The position numbers and the translations under genes are program-made. Below the pieces are notes generated by a model that did no database searches, was not told the origin of the DNA, and was given only the letters and a program-made list of their open reading frames with translations. Below, piece by piece: positions 48,239-58,092 of a stretch of DNA of 64,000 bases (position 1 is the stretch's first letter; each line of letters starts with the position of its first letter). This stretch comes from Saccharina japonica (lineage: Eukaryota > Sar > Phaeophyceae > Laminariales > Laminariaceae), in NCBI GenBank assembly GCA_008828725.1, contig MEHQ01001760.1, positions 266,236 through 330,235 on the forward strand. The letters run 5' to 3'.

Positions 48239-51200
48239 CGTCCGGCTGCGCGCACGAAGTCGGACATCGACAGCGGCACTTCCAACCAGGGCTTTCGATG
48301 CGCCCGCAACGGTGGCAGCAGCGGTCCACCGGACGAAGCAGATGGAGGAGGAGGAGGAGGAGGAGGAGGAGAGGGGGGTTATACGTTGAAGGGAAGAAAA
48401 ATCGAGGGTGGTGCTGGTTTGGATTGTTGTAAATCAGGGTATTCATTGCGTACGTAGACCTCCGGCGTTCGAGGGTGGTGCTGATCGGATTACGGTGAAT
48501 TCAGGGCACTAGTTACGTAGGCCCTTCAGCGCGTGTGTTACGCGAAGCGCGGCAGGCGCCGACAGTCGTGTTGTGGCTGTTGTGGTTCTCCATGGTAATT
48601 TATTATGATCGTGGTGGTGAAGCGCCGCTCCTCGTGCACCGCCTCGGTGTGGTATTCGAGGGAAACCGTGACTTTACAGAGAGGCAAACGCTTATGGAGA
48701 AAAAACTTCACAGATAATAAGGCGGACTCGAGAGCTTCGGTGCATTCAAATCCCCCTGGGCCACTCCGGCAAAATAGCCACCTAAGAGTCTCGGTGTATC
48801 ACTTAGCCGTTACACTCAGCCGTTACACTCAGCCGTTACACTTAGCCGTTACACTCAGTCGTTATACTCAGCGGTTATACTCAGTCGTTACACTTAGCCG
48901 TTACACTCAGCCGTTATAATCAGCGGTTATACTCAGTCGTTACACTTAGCCGTTACACTTAGGCGTTACACTCAGCCGTTACAATCAGTCGTTACACCGT
49001 TGCACTTAGGCGTTCACTCAGCCGTTACACTTAACCGTTACACTCAGCCGTTACACTCAGCCGTTACACTCAGCCGTTACACTTAGCCGTCACACTTAGC
49101 CGTTACACGTAGCCGTTACACGTAGCCGTTACACATAGCCGTTACACATAGCCGTTACACGTAGCCGTTACACAGCCGTTACACATAACCGCTACACATT
49201 ACCGCTACACATTACCGCTACACATAACTGCTACATGTAACCGTTACACGTAAACGTTACACTTGGCCGTTACACGTAGCTTTTGACCGTTACATTTCAA
49301 CATAACAATGTCGAGGCGGCCGATCTTTAACCCCCCTGGTACTGATGTCCCCTTGGACTTATCTATATAGTCAAAAGGCTGAGGCGCACTCAATAATTAT
49401 TTGAATTGCAGCCCCCNTGTCACGAGCCCCCCTCTATGCACCCCGACTTATCGAGAAGCTGCTACTACGGTCCCTTCCACGAGATATTTCAGTCCGCGCG
49501 GGGGCGGGGAGTTTTTTTCACTTCACACCCTGGACCGCGGAACAAAACAAAGAATAATGCAGAAACTAGTGTAGAGGATGCTGACCCAAAATAAAGGATT
49601 ATAGGAATTTCAGAAATAAAGGTACCAGGTGGAAAAGAAGAACACACGGATGGATGGATGCGACGGGCGGAGAAGAGCTTGACGCAACCAACGAGCGGTT
49701 GCCTGCTTGCTTGCTTGCGTGGCAGTGGCGTTGGCGGCAGCGCGCAGCAGCAGCAGCAGCTTACAAGAAGCGTACATGGTGCTTGCACCGAGCGGCGCGC
49801 GAGGCGCCCGTGAGGTGTGTTGGGCGAGGTCGCGCAGGAAGGGTGATGAGCTGCATCCTACCACAAGCCTATATACAGTAGACGCAGGCTATATACGGTG
49901 AAAATGTGCACCATGTATATACTACCAGTATGTCTTTTTTTCTGGGGGTGGTCACTTGAGGAGCTCTATACTAATAGCAAGTAAAAAAATGATTTTGGAA
50001 GTACCCGATGAACAATTCCGTGACCTTAACCCATTCAGAAGTGAAAACAAGAATCCCACACTATTTCCAAGTAGTTTGTCCCCCAAATATGTAGGACCGG
50101 TTTTTTTAAAGGGGTTAAAACATTAAAAAAAAAAAAAAAAATTGCGACACGAATTTCCGACGATTTTGGGTTTTGAGGAGCCAAAAATCCCATTTCAGCC
50201 AAAAAAAGGTATACCTTATACCTCTATCGTAAAGGTATACCTTATACCTCTATCGTAGAGGTATACCTTATACCTCTATCGTAGTCAAGTCAGGCCACAG
50301 GCGAGGTCACCCCGGGCCGGGCCGAGACAGGGAATAACCGCGAATTGCTATAAGGACTACCCTGGGCTGGGTATTCACCCGATCGATCTTTTTTAGCCCT
50401 CCCTATATCTCAGTAGGTAACACCTTCACATTTGGCGTCGTCGGCAGGACACGGGTTCGAATCTCACTTCGAACGTTTCCTTTTATAGAAACGCTTGCGC
50501 GTGCGTCCCTGAACAAACACGTCTTCCTGGGTCCCCAGGTATTGAGACGAAGCGGGTAGGTCAACGTACGGGCCGTATACGGTACTGACGTCCCAAATAT
50601 CCCGCCGTTCAGAGGGGGGGAGAGTGTCATAAGGATTACCCTGGGCTGGGTAATCGATCGATATGTTACCGCTTTATAGCTCAGTAGGTAACACCTTCAC
50701 ATAATCCTAAGAAACGTATCTAAACGCGAACCGCACGGTGTATTCACGCCGCACCGCGTCACACCAAGCGATCCAGCTCCACCTCAAGAATGGCAGAACG
50801 CGCCAGCCTCGCTGATCACTGCACAAACAACCCAAACCGCCGCAGGCAGTAGCAAGCGACAGCACTGCGGACAACCCTCTACCGAAGCATGACTCACTGC
50901 GCACCTATATAGCTAGGTGCATCGAGCCTGTATGTGTACTGTTTGCCCGGGCCGGTAACTACGACAACCCCCCCCCCCCCCGTTCCGCGGAAGCGCTCCA
51001 GTCGGTCGAGAAGGGTGCAGTGGTGGTTCAAATGACTTAATGGCAAGCATCAATAACATGAGTAGCGGACCCCCCCAATCCCCTCCTCTAGAGCTTGGTA
51101 AACTCAATTCGACTCCGACACAGCTCCTGCTGCCACCCCTGCTGCTGCTGCTGCTTCTGTCCTGGGTTTGTTCTTTCTTGGCCAAGTGTGCATGCCGGTC

Positions 51201-51400
51201 CTATCTTCCCAACTCGCGCACTTTTCGTCGTCACCATCAGCCGCCGCCGCCGTCGCTGCTGCCGTGGGAAGTGCCTCCTGTTTTTGTTTAGTTCGTTTGG
51301 AAACATCGTGCAGCGGTTGGTTCTAGAGACTGGGATGTCGGTTTAAATTTGTTCCATGTTATTAATGGTGTTGTTGTTATTGATTTGGTGGTATTAGTAA

Positions 51401-51441
<41 letters not shown>

Positions 51442-54400
51442 TTACTGTAGTATTACTGTAGTATTATTATTATTATTATTATTATTACTATTATCCGACA
51501 AAGTGCAGCCCGAAGCTTCAACATTGATCTCTCATAAAAGCACTCCCAAAAGTAAACGAAACAGGAGCCCTACGTATGTATGCACATTTTTTTATTTGCT
51601 GTTCACTTGCCGTTAGCTCGAGCACCTCCCGCAGGCTCTCCACGTGCCTCGCCTCTCGCCTTGCCTCCTTGAACGACAGTTTCGCCTGCCTTCCGTACCC
51701 CCCCCCGCCCGCGCCCCCAGGCGCGTAGTGGCCTCCTCCGTCCGCAGCGGCCGCCGCAGCGGGGGCCATGTGGGGGGACCCTAGCCCTCCCCCTCGGCGC
51801 GGCATTGTCCTGCACATAGATATGCATTACCACCAGCAGAAAAATACGTGTCCGTGCACACGGTATATATACGTTTTTTTTGTTGCTCCTTGAAAACGCA
51901 CATACATGCTAAGCTAAAGGTAGAAGTGCACCACCAGTTTTTTTGCATGGGTTTTTTTTTCGCATGAGGGGCTCTATACTATAAGTAAGTCATTTTGTAC
52001 TCTACACTATTAGAGGAAGTATTTATAATAAGCTATACTATTACCGAGGACCATAGTAAATAGGACCTATCGTATACTCAAAAACCTATATATTTACCTA
52101 TTTTTATTAACAGTATTTGATCCTATTTACTATGGCCCCCCGTAATATTAGTAAGTCATGAGTAAAGGCCCATATTAACGAGTATAAAATAAATTCAATT
52201 TGGAAAAAAAAAATCAAATCCGTTTTTCATTGGTCAGAACCCGCACCACTACCCAAGATTATACTCCAAGATCCTAATATTTGGTGCTGGTGCGTGTGTT
52301 GACCAATGAAAAGCGAATTTGAATTTTTATTTTTTCCAAATTGAATTTATTTTATACTCGTTAATATGGGCCCTAAGTCACCCCCCCAAAAAAAAAACTG
52401 ATTTAACGAAAGGAAAAAATAAAGTTCACCCCGATGATCAATCCCCGTGGCCTACGTAGGTATACGCCAAAATCATAATATCGCAAAGAAAAAAAAAATG
52501 GTGAAATTCCGACGTTTTTGGGTTAACCCTTCTAAGACTGCAGTCCCGTTTTGGGGACAAAACCACTCAAATTCCAAGTAATTTGTCCCCAAAACGGGAC
52601 TCCAGTCCTATATGGGTTAAGGAGCCCCCCCCCGTCTTTCAGAAAATAATTTTCGCCAAAAAACGGTACAGCACCCCGACTATCGTAGAAAGGGGTTAAA
52701 AATTATTTACCAGGTAGTTATTAATAATTAATAATGGATGAAGAAGACGACGCCAACGTTGCACTCATCGGACAGATCATCTACAGATCATCCACAGATC
52801 ATCTGCAGATCATCCACAAATAAGCTGCAGATCAGCTACAGATAATTTTCAGATCATCTACAGATCATCTGCAGATCATTTATTTACAGATCAACTAGAT
52901 CCTAGCCTGCCGGTATCACGAGATGTTGATGTTGTGCAGGGGGCTGTACTGTTGTTGTGGTAGCAAAGATGAGTTTCGACGAGATCCTCGATCTAACAGC
53001 TGTCGTTTTTTTTTATTATGTTTTCAATATCGTGCAGATCATTGCCTGCCGTTAAGATACGTTGTTTGTAGGATATGTGTAGTACAGATCCAATCCGGGA
53101 AACAGATCCTAGATCCTGCAGATTTGTATACAGCTCCCACACCCGAAAACACAACGACCTACTGCAGATAATACAGAGCAGCGGGATCGATCTTCGCTGA
53201 AAGACCTACATCATCAAGCGGAAATCGATGATTATACAGGCCAGGGATCTATCTGCCCCCGAAATATTTAGATAATGAAGTGGGAATGATCTGTATGATC
53301 TGTATGATATGTATGCTTTGTGTCGGAGGTGTTGGAAAATACAAAAAAAAAAACTTGAAAAAACAGGCCCATTTTACGTACACGTACATACAACCATCTC
53401 AGAAGTGGGTTGGGTTGGCGATCATCGGTGGAAAATATGAAATTTCCTCTACCACCCCCCCCACCCCTCTCCCCTCCCCTCCAAGCACAGGCTTCCATAA
53501 ACCGTACAGACCTGTAGAAGGAGCTCCCGACCGTGAGTTCGCCAGCCTGGTGGAAACCCGGGGAGTTTTCAACGTGGTGGAACGTTTTGTCCCCGGGGTT
53601 TCCTTTGGCAGGCATTCCTCCCCGCCTCTCCCGCTGAGTGCCTACTATTCGTTTGAGGCCTTTGGGGGCAGCACAGAGGACAAAAATAAATATGGAAAAA
53701 CGCGCAAACATCCGCGCGCGCGCGGGGGGGGGGGGGGGGGGGGTNNNNNNNNNNNNNNNNNNNNNNNNNNNNNNNNNNNNNNNNNNNNNNNNNNNNNNNN
53801 NNNNNNNNNNNNNNNNNNNNNNNNNNNNNTCATTTGTTGCTTGCCTTAGTCATTTGACCATTGACCACGCATCCCTTTCGAGACGGAGCACCGTTCCTAC
53901 TCCTAATAGAGACACCTCCAACACTTGGGCGCTCATTACGTTGTTTCCGCGCGGGGGGGGGGTTATGGTCGGGAGTTTTATAGTAATAATGCAGCGTGTA
54001 CGGGTACAGGACGGGACACCTAATATGAAACAGGAAATTTGGTCCAGGCTGGATTTCTTATTTGAGAGAGGCTGCCTTCTGCACGAATTTCAAGATAACG
54101 ACAACCCGAATTTCCTATTTTGCTCTAAATCTCACCCTGGCTTTCTTGTTACGTAGCTTGCTTCTTATTAGGTGTCCTGTACTGCTGTAGTACATATGAG
54201 GAGGAGGGGCATACCTATATCACCGGCATGAAAAAAAACGAGGGCTGTGTACGTACAGGTATGCACGGTAGGACCATCAGACTGAGCCCGGTTCGACAAA
54301 TTGTTTTTTTTTCCTATTATTGCTTGTTAGTATTTTTGAACCCCCCGTTTTTGGGGAAAAAATGCTTGAAATTAGTGTGGGATAAAGTTTTCAATTCTGA

Positions 54401-57400
54401 ATGGGTTCATTAAGACTGGTGCTACATACGACGGTGTGACATTTATTTAATCTACAGAGAAACATCACATAAAATACAGAAATTGAATATATTTTACCGA
54501 ATGCCTTCTCCAAGGTTAGCTCTCCGGAAACACGATGTCTGGCGGCTCGGCCCGTGTCGTCCGTGACGGTGTGCTTCGATTGCATCTGCGTGATGATAAA
54601 AAAACAAAATAATAAGAAAAAAGTCGTCGTCACGAAAACGATCGAGTGCGTACGTGCGTGTGTCGTGAATAGAGCCGTCACGGGGTGAGGGCGTAAAACA
54701 ATCCTTGGTTGTGGAGACATTGAACAAATCCAAAGGTTGTCGAATCGACATCTTGTGGGGTTTGCTACACTTGTTCGAGGCTTTTGTTTACGCCCAAAAT
54801 TGTGCAAGGGGGGGGGGAGAGCCCCGACCGCCTGTCTGTGCAGTAGAGCTCGTACTCTGACCCGAAATATAAGCACCATTTAAATTACATTTTAATGTAC
54901 AAACGGTCCTTATATTCCGGATCAGATTGGTACTCGTAAGGTATTTTGGGGTTGCAGGCTAGAGCCGAAACACTTTTCGCTGACGGGGGGGTGTATTTCC
55001 TATGCATGCATGGCCGTAGTCGTATGACCATAGACCCTCGCATCCCTACAATGCCCGCGACGGAGCATGCGGGTTTTCACCAACCAGGCAGGCAGACATT
55101 GCTATGATAGCACCAAGCGCGAAGCGAAACGTGAGATGTTGGGCGAGTCGCATGAAGGGTGGGCTGCATCCTACTAAGAACCACTTTTCGCTGACGGAGG
55201 GGGGCTCAAAATGAGGAGCTACGATACTACCCAATATATATATATTCGACCCGGTACGAAGTATGTATTTTACATCTTGGGCAAGATCATCTACTCCCAA
55301 TTACTTGGTGATCTACGTAGATATTTCAGGGGGTGTAGATATATGTATCCCTGATCTGTATGATCTGTATGGCATGCATGGTCTCTTATGATCTGTAAGA
55401 TCTGTATCATCTGTATGGTTTGTATGATCTGTATGATATGTATGATCTGTATGATCTGTATGATCTGTATGATCTGTATGATCTGTAGGGTATGTATGAT
55501 CTGTATGATCTGTATGATCTGTATGATCTGTATGATCTGTATGATCTGTATGATCTGCATGATCTGTATGACCTGTATGAAGTGTATGATCGGCATGATG
55601 ATCTAGCTCCACGTTTTGCCGGGTGGGAGCCATATCACAATCTGGAGGCTCTACCAGTAGGCCACGTTTTTCCTGTTTTGAAGCTGTAACTGCTATTATA
55701 CAGATCCTGACGCGTGCTACGATAATAATGGAGGTACTACTGTACCTTTTTTTGGCTGAAACGTTTTCGGAATGACTGACCTATTAAAGGCTCCTTAACC
55801 CAAAATCGTCGCTTGAAAAAAATCTGAAAAAGACGTGGAACTCCTTCTTGTGATGCAGCAGGTTTTCGTTAGATACTTCGGTCATGGATGGGATTAGGGC
55901 CCGTTTTAACGAAGAAAAAACAAATTCAATTTGGAAAAAAAAAAAAAAATCAAATCAAATCAAATCAAATCAAATCAAATCAAATCCGCTTTTCATTTGG
56001 TCAGAACACCGCACCACCACCCAAGATTATACCCCAATAATATCCTAATCTTTGGTGCTGGTGCGTGTGTTGACCAATGAAAAGCGAATTTGAATTTTAT
56101 GTTTTCCAAATTGAATTTATTTTATACTCGTTAATATGGGCCCTTATCCGATCGGGTCAGGGTCTGAATAGCTGAAACGTTTTCGGAATGACGTATAATA
56201 GACCTTCTTAACCCATTCAGAACTGAAAAAAATGTCCCACACTAATTCCGAGTATTTTGTCCCCAAATTCGTGGAACCAGTTCTCAAGGGGTTAACTCAA
56301 AATCGTCGAAATTTAATTATTGTGATGCAAAAAAAAAATCGAGACACTTGAGCATGGATGGGATTGTCCGATCGGGTATATACGTAGCACATTTTACGTT
56401 TCCTCCCAAAAATCAGTTATGGACTTGGTATTAGTATACAGTACAGGACACCTAATAAGAAACAAGAAATCTGGTACAGGCTGGATTTCTTATTTCAAAT
56501 AGGGTGCTTTCTACACTAATTTCAAGATAACGACTCCCGAATTTTTTTTTCCCCTCCAAATCTCAGCCTGGCTTTCTTATTAGCCTGTTTCTTATTATGT
56601 GCACTGTACTGTAGAGTTCCTCAATAAGCCAACACCCCCAGAAGGCAAGAATGGAGCACCTCTACCGCAGATCCTGCACAGCACACCCCATAACGTGTGA
56701 AATGTTGAAGAGTTGAGAGATGGCAAGACCGCACTTACGTCTCGTTTTTTCAGGTCGCTGTATTGTATGTACTACTTGTATAATCAAGTCACAGCAAAAC
56801 TTTTGATACTTCGATTTTGTAGCGTAAAGCGTAACCCTGAAAACGTACAGACAGTAGTCGATCGATCATACTCGTAGATGTTCACTCTAAAAATATTAGC
56901 AATACCACCGTAAACTATTCCAACTCTAAAGTGTACAGCGCTGTTCGCGCCTCGGGTGAAACCTCGCGGGTCAGGTGGGACCGGGTCGGGTAGCAGTGAC
57001 CGGAGGTGATCCGTGATAATCTGAAAACCTCCCGACCCGAACCGCCCCGGCCCGCCCGCCCGCCCCGCCCCGACCCGACCCGACCCGACCCGTGTTTGGA
57101 AAACTTCCAGATCTGATCCGAGGATCGGGATTATGACCCGTGAAGAGGAACCCCTGTTATAAACTTTTTTTAAGTTACTCGTAGTGTGTGTGCCCTGAAA
57201 GCTCGGCGCGGCAGTAAAAAAGCAAACACCATTGTCTCTCACACACACCTCAGTTGTGAGATCCAGAATATCCTAAAAATTCTGGGCGTAAACATAAAGG
57301 CCGCCTGATCTTCAAATTGAATGTACAAACGGTCCTTATATTTCCGCCCCGATTGATACAATTTACTCCTGTGCAGTCGCACGAGTAATACATAACACGT

Positions 57401-58010
57401 ATATACAACTCTTGACTGCCGGAATAATCCATCAATCAGTCAGTGTTTCGAGACAACTAACCCTGCCTGGTTGGTCTTTCTTATTATCCTCCCGAGCATA
57501 CGTGGTGTATATAAATATATACACACCAGCGGCGAAACGTGTTGTGCGGTGGTACCTGCGTGTTGCGCATAAACACACACCGGTAGATACAAACGGATAA
57601 TGAATAATTGATCAATTTAGCGAAAGGGGAAGAACAATATAAGGACCCGTTTTAATATAAACATTCAATCAAAGTGGTCCATATATTTCGGTCCAGATTT
57701 TTTGGTATGTACGTAAAATGTCTCGTCGTACGAGTACAGCATTTGTTTTTTAAGGCTCGACTCTCACCACTAACCCGGGGTCGGGCTTGTCGTAGCCCGA
57801 GCGTCTCGCCGCGACCGCGTTCGTCCTCAGCCCTTGCTCTCGAGGCGGCCGTCGGATGGCAGGCCCGATCTTCGCCAGCCCCTGCGGTCGAGTGTGCTGG
57901 GCCCCCGAAAACCCGGGGGGAAGCACCCTCCGCGAGGGCCGGAACTCCTCGGTAGCTGAGTCGGCCATGGTCAGGTGCCGCCGCCCTCGGTCTCCCGGCA
58001 GCAGCGGAAC

Positions 58011-58092
<82 letters not shown>

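Noticed and set aside
48799..49290. CRISPR-like regular repeats
   Set aside because: Units are directly adjacent with no unique spacers; it is a minisatellite in eukaryotic DNA.
55291..55633. Long frames of ICM, DLY and HTD repeats on both strands
   Set aside because: They are translations of the 9-bp tandem array and open in all frames because 9 is a multiple of 3.
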